DNA of 33,240 nt from CAYLOP01 sp964385305 (GTDB lineage: Bacteria > Chloroflexota > Anaerolineae > Anaerolineales > E44-bin32). Below are positions 1-8,526 of this stretch, piece by piece. How positions within the stretch are numbered: the first letter of the stretch is position 1; every line of letters begins with the position of its first letter. The position numbers and the translations under genes are program-made. The stretch spans positions 1-33,240 of the forward strand of contig CAYLOP010000020.1 in the NCBI GenBank assembly GCA_964385305.1, given 5' to 3'. The notes under the pieces are model-generated. The model saw only the letters and a program-made list of their open reading frames with translations. It was not told the DNA's origin and ran no database searches.

Positions 1-991
1 CAAAGCCACTCTCCGTTACCACATAATCGGCAAGCTTGAGCGCGATCTGGTCGGCGATGATCGAGGAGTTGCCATGCGCGATGTTGGCGAACGGTCCGGC
101 ATGCACGAAGGCGGGCTGCCCTTCCAGAGTCTGCATGAGGTTTGGCATGATGGCATCCTTGAGCAAGACGGTGACAGCGCCGGCAATCCCCAACATTTCC
201 AGATTGACGGGCTCACCCTTCTTGTCCATAGCCACTACAACTCTGCCGACGCGTCCGCGCAAGTCTTTCAAACCCGTCGTGAGGGCTAAGATGGCCATTA
301 ATTCGCTTGCTACGGTGATGTCGAAACCTGTTGCGCGCGGGAACACGGGACTGGGCGAACCATCCACCAACTTATCATCATTGAAACCAACTTTGATGGA
401 TCTTAAGGAGCGATCGCAAACGTCGACAACACGGTTCCACGTAATGGTCTCGGGGTCGATGTCGATGCGGGTGACGCCGCGCCGTTTTAGAGCTTCGTCA
501 GACTGGCGACTCTCGTGATACATGCGAGTGTCAAGTGCGGCAGCAACGAGATTGTGCGCGACACTGATCGCGTGGATGTCACCAGTGAGGTGGAGGTTGA
601 AATCCTCCATGGGGATGACCTGACTGTAGCCACCACCAGCCGCCCCACCTTTGATATTGAATGTCGGTCCCATGCTTGGCTGCCGAATGCAGCACATCAC
701 ATTCTTTCCAAGCACGGTTCCCATCGCTTGTGTGAGCCCAACCATCGTCGTGCTCTTCCCCTCACCAAGCGGCGTGGGGGTAATGGCCGTGACATCAATG
801 TATTTGCCCTGCGGTCGATCTGCAAACCTCTTTTGAACATCGAGATGGACCTTCGCCTTGTACTTTCCAGCTAGGTCGAGGTCATCTTCCGTCAGTGAAA
901 GTTTTTCTGCGATTTCAAGTATCGGACGAAGATCTGCCTCCTGTGCGATTTCTATGTCTGAAGGAACGGGTCTGCGCGGTTTAAGAACCAT
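1..991 (-). CDS. fhs: Formate-tetrahydrofolate ligase, N-terminal 330 residues (runs off window)
   Basis: ATP-dependent ligation of formate to tetrahydrofolate giving 10-formyl-THF, in the cytoplasm; in acetogens and many anaerobes it is the first C1-binding step of the methyl branch of the Wood-Ljungdahl pathway. Translating the minus strand from the ATG at 989-991 gives an uninterrupted frame to the window edge. It has the family P-loop TPLGEGKSTT at about residues 73-82, followed by the conserved stretches MGPTFNIKGGAAGGGY, HLTGDIHAI and, near the edge, FANIAHGNSSIIAD. A strong AAGGAGG precedes the ATG at suitable spacing, so the start is firm. The family is about 550-560 residues, so roughly 40% lies outside. 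It is transcribed divergently from the histidine kinase gene at 1392. No other Wood-Ljungdahl gene is in the window, so the pathway itself is only suggested. Confidence 0.96.
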   Translation of the reverse strand, partial: MVLKPRRPVPSDIEIAQEADLRPILEIAEKLSLTEDDLDLAGKYKAKVHLDVQKRFADRPQGKYIDVTAITPTPLGEGKSTTMVGLTQAMGTVLGKNVMCCIRQPSMGPTFNIKGGAAGGGYSQVIPMEDFNLHLTGDIHAISVAHNLVAAALDTRMYHESRQSDEALKRRGVTRIDIDPETITWNRVVDVCDRSLRSIKVGFNDDKLVDGSPSPVFPRATGFDITVASELMAILALTTGLKDLRGRVGRVVVAMDKKGEPVNLEMLGIAGAVTVLLKDAIMPNLMQTLEGQPAFVHAGPFANIAHGNSSIIADQIALKLADYVVTESGF

Positions 992-1391
992 GGATTTAAC
1001 CTCCTTAAGGTGCCATCGCATCGAATTATGTTGAAATGGTGCTGAAATATTCCCTAGTTTGCCCTGTAATACCGTTTAAGGCAAGCGACATTTTTCACAA
1101 TCCGTCCTGCCATCCATAACTAATAAGCATTCAGCGGGAGGGAACACAAGTCAGATTCAACGATCTTGTTATTGAGAGCTCGTCGGAACGATCCCTCCCA
1201 ACCCTATGCTTCTTCTTTGTAGAAACCTATAATTACGCAGACATCAAAGAGTGAAGCAACGCTCTGTAATGGCAAGTTAGAGCTAATGTTATGCCAGGTA
1301 TGCCTATGGTATGATGACAGCTAGCAGGCCTGCCTTGTCATTAGCTGGCATCTGTGTATGAAGCGAAAAATCCAAACTGGCGAGTAAGAAC
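992..1391. other. Divergent intergenic region between fhs and the histidine kinase gene
   Basis: A 400-base region that must hold the promoters of both divergent genes. I see no convincing -35/-10 pair and no recognisable riboswitch. It contains an 8-bp inverted repeat (GGGAGGGA at 1136-1143 and TCCCTCCC at 1192-1199, 48-nt loop), an AACGATC direct repeat within that segment, and a 10-bp palindrome GCAGGCCTGC at about 1324-1333. Short open frames here are not supported. Confidence 0.6.
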
Positions 1392-3506
1392 GTGTCCTTC
1401 GAGCTTCCCATTTCCACACGCACACTTTCGTCCCGGCTCATCATGGGATTCGTCGTCACTCTTCTTGGGACCACCCTCGCAGCCGCGATCCCGGCATATT
1501 TGTTTATCACCAACGAACTCGAGAAACAGGCGTGGGAGCGCGTTGAGAATGGCAGCCGAATCACCCAAGCCCTTCTCGATGTGGAGAAAGAGCGCTTGGA
1601 TAATCTTGTCACGCTTGCCTCACAACGCCCAACCCTACAAAATCTGATACAGGATGCAGAAACGACCGCACTTGAAAACTACCTCCGGGTCTTTCGAAGC
1701 GGTCTTGATCTCGACATCCTGGTCGTACGTGACACCTCCGGCACTATTCTCTCAAAGACGTACGGCTCAGTCCCTTGGCCTAATCCACCTTATATCCATG
1801 AGGTGGGTTTCAATGTCTGCCCATGTGAAGAGCATATCCTGTCCATCATTGCGTGCAGTCCTATCTTTGATGCGACAAGTGGGGAACACCTGGGATACGT
1901 CACGATCGGCAAGTACCTAGACTCGGAATTTATGAAGGAAATTGCCAGCCAAACCGGATTCTCCCAAAGCGTCATCACGGAAAATGAACGCAAATCTTCA
2001 AGTATTGAGAACACGGATGATGCAGCTCTCCCCATCGACGAGCAGGCTTCTACCCGTGCCCTATCAGAAAACCTCCCATTGAATGCCCCGATCACCCTCC
2101 AAGGAACGCGTTATTACACAACCCTTATACCAATCCGGGATTTACAAGGGCAGCCCATCTCCCTCGTTGAAGTCGCGCTGCCCGTAGATAGTATGCTGGC
2201 GGCTGAACATCGCGCCTTACTGACGCTCAATATCAGCACCTTGGCCATCATCGCCATCGGCACGCTCCTAGCAGGTTTTTATGCACGCAGGATCACTTAT
2301 CCCATCAATCAACTCACTCAGGCTGCAATCAATATCGGCCAGGGAGATCTGGCCACTCCCGTACCTTCCTTCCATGAGCCGATTGAAATTGAAACGCTGT
2401 CCCAAGCGTTAGAGGCTAGTCGCGAAAATACACGCCGTGTGCTGGAGCATTTATCGCGTTCAAAAGCCTGGTCGGAGACCCTCATCCAATCTATTATGGA
2501 AGGGATTGTCACCGTCGACCACCCGGGCATCATCACTTCTTTCAGCCATGGCGCAGAACGCCTCACTGGTTGGACACGCGGTGAAGTACTCGACAAGAAC
2601 ATCAATGAGGTTTTCCGGCTACCCGAAGATGAAGGAAATTTCACGGATCACATCGCGCCGTATGGGAGAAAACGACAGGTTAATATCCTTACCCGCAGCG
2701 GCAAATTGCTCACCCTCGCAGTAACAGATGCCCAACTCCTCTCTCCAGATCGAAACTCATACCAGCTCGCATTAGTTCTTCGAGACATTACAGAGGAAAC
2801 CGCCACGAGGAATCTTCAATCCTACTTCTTGGGTAACATCACGCATGAGTTTCGAACCCCGCTCTCCGCACTGAACGCCTCTGTCGAACTACTGCTCGAG
2901 GAAATGGAGGATCTCTCGCCCGCTGAAATGGGCAAACTGCTGAACTCGATCCACATGAGCGCCTCCGGCCTGCAAGCCTTGATCGATAACCTCTTGGAGA
3001 GCATCAGCATCGAAGCTGGTCGTTTCAACATTCATCGCAGGCCAACAGAACTGCGCGATGTCGTCATCGAAGCTGTGCGTGTCATGAAACCCCTGCTCGA
3101 TCGACGGCAACAGAGCCTTTCCATCTCACAACCTGATCAACATGAGAAGATCGCGATCGACCCGACGCGCGTTTCCCAGGTTCTTGTCAACCTTATCTCC
3201 AACGCAAGCAAATACAGCCCCATCGGCGAGCCGATTGACCTCATCATCGAGCAACCCCAGGAAAACCTCCTCCATTTCACCATTGCTGACCGCGGACCGG
3301 GTATCCCCCCAGTCGAGCGTGCCAATCTCTTCCGGCGATTCGTGCGCCTTGGCGATCAAGAAGGCGCCCAATATGGCATCGGCCTTGGACTCTCCGTTGT
3401 AAAGGCCATCGTCGAAGAGCACGGCGGCGAGTTGGGCGTGGACGAGCGGCCCGGTGGCGGCTCCATCTTTTGGTTCACCCTACCCTTCAATGGAGGTGAT
3501 TCGTGA
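1392..3506 (+). CDS. Membrane sensor histidine kinase (extracytoplasmic sensor-HAMP-PAS-HisKA-HATPase)
   Basis: Autophosphorylating sensor kinase, 704 aa. One transmembrane helix lies at about residues 16-36 and an extracytoplasmic sensor region, probably Cache-like, at about 37-272. A second helix follows at about 275-297, then HAMP (about 298-350), PAS (about 365-475), HisKA with the phosphoacceptor H485 in the motif NITHEFRTPLSAL, and a C-terminal HATPase_c with N box (LVNLISNASKYSP), G1 (ADRGPGIPP) and G2 (YGIGLGLSVVK). The GTG start at 1392 is chosen because the frame is closed by a stop at 1359 and no earlier standard start codon is seen; its ribosome site is weak. It overlaps the response regulator gene by 4 bases, so they form a cognate pair. 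The signal is unknown. The sensor domain contains a CPC motif and another nearby Cys that could be redox- or metal-sensitive, which is speculative. Confidence 0.93.
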   Translation: MSFELPISTRTLSSRLIMGFVVTLLGTTLAAAIPAYLFITNELEKQAWERVENGSRITQALLDVEKERLDNLVTLASQRPTLQNLIQDAETTALENYLRVFRSGLDLDILVVRDTSGTILSKTYGSVPWPNPPYIHEVGFNVCPCEEHILSIIACSPIFDATSGEHLGYVTIGKYLDSEFMKEIASQTGFSQSVITENERKSSSIENTDDAALPIDEQASTRALSENLPLNAPITLQGTRYYTTLIPIRDLQGQPISLVEVALPVDSMLAAEHRALLTLNISTLAIIAIGTLLAGFYARRITYPINQLTQAAINIGQGDLATPVPSFHEPIEIETLSQALEASRENTRRVLEHLSRSKAWSETLIQSIMEGIVTVDHPGIITSFSHGAERLTGWTRGEVLDKNINEVFRLPEDEGNFTDHIAPYGRKRQVNILTRSGKLLTLAVTDAQLLSPDRNSYQLALVLRDITEETATRNLQSYFLGNITHEFRTPLSALNASVELLLEEMEDLSPAEMGKLLNSIHMSASGLQALIDNLLESISIEAGRFNIHRRPTELRDVVIEAVRVMKPLLDRRQQSLSISQPDQHEKIAIDPTRVSQVLVNLISNASKYSPIGEPIDLIIEQPQENLLHFTIADRGPGIPPVERANLFRRFVRLGDQEGAQYGIGLGLSVVKAIVEEHGGELGVDERPGGGSIFWFTLPFNGGDS

Positions 3507-4177
3507 AGACGTTGATTGTAGATGACGACCTTGCACTCGCGGATGTCCTCTCGTTCACTATGCGCAGGGCGGGGTTCGAAGTGATTATGGCCCATGATGG
3601 CCAAGCGGCCCTCGAACGATGGAAAGATGAAGCACCCGACCTCATCATCCTCGATTTAAATCTTCCGAAACTCGATGGCCTGAAAGTCTGCGAACGTATT
3701 CGCTCCGAGGCCGATACCCCCATCATCATCCTCAGTGTACGTGGTGAAGAGGATGATGTCGTACGCGGTCTTGAGATAGGGGCTGATGATTATATTGTCA
3801 AACCTTTCAGCCCACGCCAACTTGTTGCCCGTGCCGAAGCCGTCCTCCGTCGCGTGACCTCAACACCGGTGCAGCATGGTCCGCTAACCGTGGGGGACTT
3901 GACATTGGATATCACGCGCAATGAACTCACGCGTTACGACGATGTCGTCGCCAAACTGACTCGCCTGGAGTGCAAACTGCTTGAAGTGTTGATGCTGAAT
4001 CAAGGCCACGTGCTGCCTGCAGACACCCTGATCGATTCTGTCTGGGGACCATCCGGAGGCGATCGCATGATGCTGAAGCAACTCGTCTACCGGCTGCGTC
4101 GTAAAATCGAGGTAGATCCAGCTAACCCCACTTACCTCAACACCATAACGGGTGTTGGTTATTCCTTCTCGGCATAG
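3503..4177 (+). CDS. OmpR/PhoB-family response regulator
   Basis: DNA-binding response regulator of 224 aa. The N-terminal receiver has the acidic pocket D7-D9, phosphoacceptor D51 in LIILDLNLP, and the conserved lysine in DDYIVKPF. The C-terminal winged-helix domain is of PhoB/OmpR type (LTRLECKLLEVL, then RMMLKQLVYRLRRKIE and the terminal GVGYSF). It starts with GTG at 3503, preceded by an excellent GGAGGTGATT, and overlaps the kinase stop. The next gene downstream is preceded by an 11-bp tandem TGTTAC repeat, the arrangement bound by this regulator family, so autonomous control of the pentapeptide-repeat gene by this protein is a reasonable inference. Confidence 0.95.
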   Translation: MKTLIVDDDLALADVLSFTMRRAGFEVIMAHDGQAALERWKDEAPDLIILDLNLPKLDGLKVCERIRSEADTPIIILSVRGEEDDVVRGLEIGADDYIVKPFSPRQLVARAEAVLRRVTSTPVQHGPLTVGDLTLDITRNELTRYDDVVAKLTRLECKLLEVLMLNQGHVLPADTLIDSVWGPSGGDRMMLKQLVYRLRRKIEVDPANPTYLNTITGVGYSFSA

Positions 4178-4262
4178 GCTTCCAGCTCACAACGTTCGAT
4201 TCTAGCTACCCCCCAACCGCGAATAAAACGCACCATCTACCGGCTTTCCAATAGCTTATTTT

Positions 4263-4318
4263 TGTTACTCAGATGTTACCCAGAGGCGACCTCGCCTGTT
4301 ACATGATATTCCTATACT
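4263..4318 (+). promoter_or_regulatory. Tandem TGTTAC response-regulator box and -10-like hexamer
   Basis: The intergenic region 4178-4438 has TGTTAC at 4263-4268, 4274-4279 and 4297-4302. The first two are part of an 11-bp tandem repeat (TGTTACTCAGA, TGTTACCCAGA; 10 of 11 identical). The third lies 23 bases on, close to two helical turns. A -10-like TATACT sits at 4313-4318, with no recognisable -35 in the standard place. This is the layout of PhoB/OmpR-type activated promoters, where direct repeats at 11-bp periodicity replace the -35. An OmpR-family regulator is encoded directly upstream. Binding has to be tested. Confidence 0.5.
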
Positions 4319-4438
4319 GTCAGTGAAATAAAACACAAACATGTGAAAGTAGACGGTGTCAACTAGCGGTCAAATCAGCACTTCAACATAGTACAGCCAA
4401 AGGATGGCACGGGTAACAGCCAACGAAAGGAGGCTAAG

Positions 4439-5644
4439 ATGTCAACAAACATGATCATGCTATTTGTCAGAAAACTCCGCAGCCCAGACAACAAGCAAGT
4501 CTTGCAGGCTGTCGAGGAATTGCGAGCACATGGGTGGCTCGAGGACGAAACGCTTGAAGGTGCAAACCTGCAATACGCTCACCTCCAAGGCGCCGACCTC
4601 TACAGCGCTAATCTTCAGGGTGCAGACTTACGGATGGCTCACCTGCAATTGGCGAATCTCACAAAGGCAAACTTTAAGGATGCTCGCCTCACATGCGCAA
4701 ACCTATACAGTGCGGATTTCAGCAGCACATGCCTGGATGGCGCCAACCTCTTCAAAGCCAACCTGCAAGCAGCACGAAACCTCAGCGAGAGGCAGCTTGC
4801 AAATGTCAAGAGTCTGTGGGGGGCGATCATGCCAGACGGCAGTCTGTACGATGGACGCTTCAGCCTTGAAGGAGATCTCGAGTTTGCGCGTGCTGGGAAC
4901 ATCGACACGGACGATCCGGTCGCGATGGAAAGTTTCTATAAAGCATCCGAAGAGCATTGCGATTTCCAAAGAAAGGAGCGCGAAACCCCCATTACATCTC
5001 ACTCCACAATCCAGCTTATCCGTAAATTGCGCAGCTCGGATAACGCCACCGTCTTACAAGCCGTGGATGAGTTACGAGCACGTGGCAACCTCGTTGACGG
5101 ATCGCTTGAGTGGGTCTATCTACGGTACGTAAAACTTCAGGGAGCCGATCTCAGCGGAGCAGACCTGCACCGGGCTGATCTCAACATGGCGCATCTTCAG
5201 GGTAGCGATCTAAGTGGCGCAAACCTGCAAGAGACAAGATTGAACAAAGTTAATTTGCGCGGCGCACTGCTTGCAGGTGCGAATTTACAGGGCGCTTTCC
5301 TGACAAAAGCCAACCTTCATGCAGTACTGGATGTAACCGTTGAGCAATTGGCGAAAGCGAGCCGCTTGCGCGGTGCGACCATGCCCGATGGTTCCCGCTA
5401 CGATGGTCGTTTCAATCTGGTGGGCGATCTGGCTGATGCTCGCTTCATCCACGTAAACACGAACGATGACGGTGCAATGGCAGAATATTACGGTGTTTCG
5501 ATTGAAGAGTACCAGCGAGGACAATGTTGGGTTGAGGAACACCTTCCGATCGTTTGGAGCAATGTTTTCGCTCGAAGAAGCGAAGTTGGTCTGCAGTGCG
5601 ATCTTGAGAGCCTGGTAGATCTTGACAACCAAGTTTCTGGGTAG
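4439..5644 (+). CDS. Tandemly duplicated pentapeptide-repeat protein
   Basis: A 401-aa cytoplasmic protein (no signal peptide or membrane segment seen) of unknown function. It consists of two homologous modules, about residues 1-180 and about 190-365. Each starts with a short helical region (RKLRSPDNKQVLQAVEELRA and RKLRSSDNATVLQAVDELRA). Each continues with pentapeptide repeats of the A(D/N)LxxA type (for example GADLYSANLQGADL and GADLSGADLHRADL), and ends with a matching tail (MPDG.YDGRF.L.GDL). Pentapeptide repeats form a right-handed quadrilateral beta helix. The start is set by AAAGGAGG at 4426-4433. A C-terminal stretch after about residue 365 has no repeat. It sits behind a candidate OmpR-type promoter and ahead of the hydrogenase operon, separated from the latter by a strong hairpin. 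Confidence 0.9.
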   Translation: MSTNMIMLFVRKLRSPDNKQVLQAVEELRAHGWLEDETLEGANLQYAHLQGADLYSANLQGADLRMAHLQLANLTKANFKDARLTCANLYSADFSSTCLDGANLFKANLQAARNLSERQLANVKSLWGAIMPDGSLYDGRFSLEGDLEFARAGNIDTDDPVAMESFYKASEEHCDFQRKERETPITSHSTIQLIRKLRSSDNATVLQAVDELRARGNLVDGSLEWVYLRYVKLQGADLSGADLHRADLNMAHLQGSDLSGANLQETRLNKVNLRGALLAGANLQGAFLTKANLHAVLDVTVEQLAKASRLRGATMPDGSRYDGRFNLVGDLADARFIHVNTNDDGAMAEYYGVSIEEYQRGQCWVEEHLPIVWSNVFARRSEVGLQCDLESLVDLDNQVSG

Positions 5645-5708
5645 TCATGAAAGACTTGCATCGATCTATTGCATTACCCTCACACGTATGTAAGTTCTTC
5701 CAAGTGAA

Positions 5709-5742
5709 GCAGCAGCCGTTGCATCTACACTACGGCTGCTGC
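5709..5742 (+). terminator. Strong intergenic hairpin, possible terminator
   Basis: A perfect 11-bp stem (GCAGCAGCCGT at 5709-5719 pairing with ACGGCTGCTGC at 5732-5742) with a 12-base loop. It lies 64 bases after the pentapeptide-repeat stop and 65 bases before the first hydrogenase gene. No T-tract follows, so it is not a textbook intrinsic terminator. It may end the upstream transcript, stabilise an mRNA end, or be an operator. Confidence 0.5.
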
Positions 5743-5807
5743 ACGCACTTAATCGCATGGCCATCACCAACCAACGATATCCGACGAATGACAGGCAGGA
5801 GGTTTTC

Positions 5808-6389
5808 ATGACATATGCACTTCCCATAGCTGCAGCAATCCTATGCGCACTCCAGGCGATTAGAGCGAAGCGTTTACTCCGTGCTGCGCTCTGGTTGGCT
5901 GGTGTCAGCGCGCTGCTATCCATCGCCTTTTATCAATTTGGCGCGAGTCAGGTCGCGGTCATCGAGCTCAGTGTTGGTGCCGGCTTGGTGACCGTGTTGT
6001 TCGTATTCGCCATAAGCATTGCAGGCGAAGAGGTCATCCCCACAAAACCTGTCGTGCCCAAGCCGCTTGCATGGTTGCTGGTGCTCGTGGCGGTTGTCCT
6101 TGTTGGGTGGTTCGTTTTGCCACTGGGGCCGAAATCATCCGTTGCAGCGGAAACACCTTTTTCAGCCATGTTTTGGCAAATGCGCGGCCTTGATGTCCTA
6201 ATCCAGGTCATGCTCATCTTCGCAGGCGTGCTGGGATTACTGGGACTTTTAGCCGAAGCGAAGGCGCCTCTGGATCAGCCAATGGCAGAGGAGTTTGCAG
6301 CCGAGCGTGATCTCGAACTGCAGGCCCTTGAAGCACACACCATGGATGCGGCTGTTGAAGCATCGGAGACTAGGCAGCAACCAAGCTGA
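5808..6389 (+). CDS. MbhD/MbhE-like (NuoJ-like) membrane subunit of group 4 hydrogenase
   Basis: A 193-aa integral membrane protein, first gene of the group 4 hydrogenase operon. Several hydrophobic helices are visible. The central ELSVGAGLVTVLFVFAISI resembles the DUF4040/MbhD and NuoJ signature (E-x-VGAG). The second half, with FRGLD-like MRGLDVLIQVMLIFAGVLGLL, resembles MbhE, so the two subunits appear fused. The C-terminal 40 residues are acidic and soluble. The ATG at 5808 is chosen over an in-frame start 17 codons earlier because AGGAGG lies just before it. In Mbh and complex I these helices sit between the antiporter-like subunits and the hydrogenase arm and carry part of the ion pathway. 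Confidence 0.82.
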   Translation: MTYALPIAAAILCALQAIRAKRLLRAALWLAGVSALLSIAFYQFGASQVAVIELSVGAGLVTVLFVFAISIAGEEVIPTKPVVPKPLAWLLVLVAVVLVGWFVLPLGPKSSVAAETPFSAMFWQMRGLDVLIQVMLIFAGVLGLLGLLAEAKAPLDQPMAEEFAAERDLELQALEAHTMDAAVEASETRQQPS

Positions 6390-6461
6390 TCACCATCAAC
6401 GCCACACACTTTAGAAAGGGCCGTATAAGCGCTACAAGAAGCTTGGTAACAAGGAGACATT

Positions 6462-6773
6462 ATGAACCTCACGCCACTAAATATCGGCATCGTCGGTGTT
6501 ATCGGGTTGATCGGAGTGGGCTTTTACGGCTTACTCGTCTGCCGTAATTTGATCAAGATTGTGATCGTTCTTCAAATCTTGGTCAAAGCAGCGCTACTGG
6601 GCATTATTGTCGCTGGCAGCGCAAGCGAGCAGATCAACCTGAGTCAGAGCCTCGCCGTGACCGTGATTGTCGCCGACACTGTTGTCGCCGTAGTGGGCAT
6701 GGCGATGGCGGTCCAGGTCCGGCGAATACTCGGCACCTTGGACGTTCGAGAACTCTCTAGCCTACAAGGATGA
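6462..6773 (+). CDS. NuoK/MnhC/MbhG-like membrane subunit
   Basis: A 103-aa protein with three predicted transmembrane helices, matching the small NuoK (ND4L)/MnhC/MbhG family by length and pattern (PLNIGIVGVIGLIGVGFYGLL, then a central helix with N and K, then LAVTVIVADTVVAVVGMAMAV). It contributes to the proton or sodium path of the membrane arm. The start is supported by AAGGAG before the ATG. The usual NuoK glutamate pair is only partly recognisable; the last helix carries aspartate (VADT). It is followed after 3 bases by the NuoL-like gene, so they are clearly co-transcribed. Confidence 0.85.
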   Translation: MNLTPLNIGIVGVIGLIGVGFYGLLVCRNLIKIVIVLQILVKAALLGIIVAGSASEQINLSQSLAVTVIVADTVVAVVGMAMAVQVRRILGTLDVRELSSLQG

Positions 6774-6776
6774 GCA

Positions 6777-8525
6777 ATGGCAACAACGTTAATGATCCTC
6801 ACCATTGGCTTACCCTGGCTCGGCGCAATTTGCGTCTGGCTGACAGGGGATAAATATCCGCGAGTACAGCATACACTTGCAACCGTCTTTTCCGTCACCG
6901 CTGGTGCAGCAGCCTTAGCCTTGCTTCCGCATGCATCGGATGAGGTCATGCTGCGAGTGGCTGTCGGTGGTATCTTTGGCGATTTCACGCTCATCCCCGA
7001 TGGGCTTGGCATTTTCCTCACGATTATTGCCACCGTCGTGGGTAGTCTGGCCGTGATATTCTCCATCGATTACATGCACGGAGAGCAGCAGCTCGGTCGT
7101 TATTATGCGCTGGTGCTCTTCTTCATCGGAGCGATGTCGGGGCTTGTCCTATCGAACAGCTTGCTTTTTATGTTCCTGTTCTGGGAAATCACAGCCTTTT
7201 GCTCCTATGCCCTGATCTCATTTCACAACGACGACCCCAAGGCTGTCTACGGCGGCGTAAAAGCCCTCATCGTCACACAGCTTGGCGGGATTGGGCTCCT
7301 GGTGGGTGCGCTGGTCATCCGCTCGTATACCAACAGCTATCAGATTAATAGCTTTCTGGCAGCCGCACCCGAACTCCCATCTAGCATGGTGAGTCTGGTC
7401 GCTTTTGGCTTCCTCTTCGCAGCCATCGCAAAATCATCCCAGGTCCCACTCCAAACATGGCTGCCAGACGCCATGGAAGCGCCCACTCCCGTGACGGCGC
7501 TCATTCACGCCGCCACCATGGTTAATGCCGGCGTGTACCTGCTCGCCCGCTTCTACCCTGCCTTCGAAGCCGTTCCTGGCTGGAAGGTCAGTGTTGTCAC
7601 CGTCGGTTTTCTCTCGGCGCTCTTTGCGGCCGTGATGGCGGTTGTAGCGAACGACTTGAAGCGCGCATTGGCATATTCGACAGTGAGCCAGCTCGGCTAT
7701 ATGGTCTATGCTGTCGGAGTCGGTGCAGTCTTCGCCAGCCAATTCCACCTTATGAGCCATTCCGTTTTCAAAGCCCTGCTATTTCTAAGTGCAGGTTCAG
7801 TGATCCACACGGTTGGCACGCGCGATATGCGCGAAATGGGCGGCCTCTGTAGAAAGATGCCGTTCATATGCGCCGTCTTCATCATCGGCTCGGTTGCGCT
7901 GGCGGGCATCCCGATCGCGAACGGCTTCTTCAGTAAGGAACTCGTTCTCGAACACGGGCTTATGGAAGGTCCTCGTTGGGCCTATATCGGGATGCTTATT
8001 TGCAGCGGCATCACCGCCATGTATGCCCTGCGAATGATCACCATGGTGTTCTATGGGGAACCTGGCACTGCGAAAGCCGAGCATGATGCGCCCTTTGCAA
8101 TGCGCTTCTCGACGGGTGTCCTCGCCTTCGGCGCGCTCACCACATGGATCTTGGCTGGTCCATTCAACAACATGCTGGACATCAGTTTGCCGTTCCACAC
8201 CCTACACGAGAGCAGCACGCTCGAGCTCCTTGTCGAGATTTTCAGCGCACCAGCAACATGGCTCGCCTTGCTGGTGATCGCGATCGGGCTCGGTCTGTAC
8301 CTGATTCGCAAATCCCTCACGGGCTTGACGAATGCGCTCTCGCCGTTCACGCGCTTCGCACAAGGCGGGCTGGGTTTCGAATGGCTGAACCAGGAGGTTA
8401 TCAACTTGACGAGAGGACTGTCCTCCGCTTTGCGTGTTACGCAAACCGGGCAGCTTAATTGGAATGTCGTGGGCATCATCGGGGGGCTAGGGATCCTGCT
8501 TACCATCTTGATTGGAGGGGCGTGA
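6777..8525 (+). CDS. NuoL/MnhA-like proton-translocating antiporter subunit
   Basis: A large polytopic membrane protein of 582 aa in the NuoL/ND5/MrpA antiporter family. The signature elements are present: FLFWEITAFCSYALISF with the key glutamate of TM5, GGVKALIVTQLGG with a conserved lysine, and VPLQTWLPDAMEAPTPVTALIHAATMVNAG, the hallmark of the family. The sequences KRALAYSTVSQLGYM and LMSHSVFKALLFLSAGSVIH follow. The final about 80 residues include a further hydrophobic segment and an amphipathic stretch that could be a short form of the NuoL lateral helix. It is expected to move H+ or Na+ in response to hydrogenase turnover. It ends 1 base before the ATG of the next antiporter gene. Confidence 0.93.
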   Translation: MATTLMILTIGLPWLGAICVWLTGDKYPRVQHTLATVFSVTAGAAALALLPHASDEVMLRVAVGGIFGDFTLIPDGLGIFLTIIATVVGSLAVIFSIDYMHGEQQLGRYYALVLFFIGAMSGLVLSNSLLFMFLFWEITAFCSYALISFHNDDPKAVYGGVKALIVTQLGGIGLLVGALVIRSYTNSYQINSFLAAAPELPSSMVSLVAFGFLFAAIAKSSQVPLQTWLPDAMEAPTPVTALIHAATMVNAGVYLLARFYPAFEAVPGWKVSVVTVGFLSALFAAVMAVVANDLKRALAYSTVSQLGYMVYAVGVGAVFASQFHLMSHSVFKALLFLSAGSVIHTVGTRDMREMGGLCRKMPFICAVFIIGSVALAGIPIANGFFSKELVLEHGLMEGPRWAYIGMLICSGITAMYALRMITMVFYGEPGTAKAEHDAPFAMRFSTGVLAFGALTTWILAGPFNNMLDISLPFHTLHESSTLELLVEIFSAPATWLALLVIAIGLGLYLIRKSLTGLTNALSPFTRFAQGGLGFEWLNQEVINLTRGLSSALRVTQTGQLNWNVVGIIGGLGILLTILIGGA

Positions 8526-8526
8526 A

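Noticed and set aside
36..874. Long plus-strand open frames opposite fhs
   Set aside because: They are antisense shadows of a clearly conserved fhs coding frame, and their translations show no recognisable family.
992..1391. ZTP, THF or T-box riboswitch upstream of fhs
   Set aside because: I looked for the conserved motifs on the minus strand and did not find them. The 8-bp inverted repeat with a 48-base loop is not specific.
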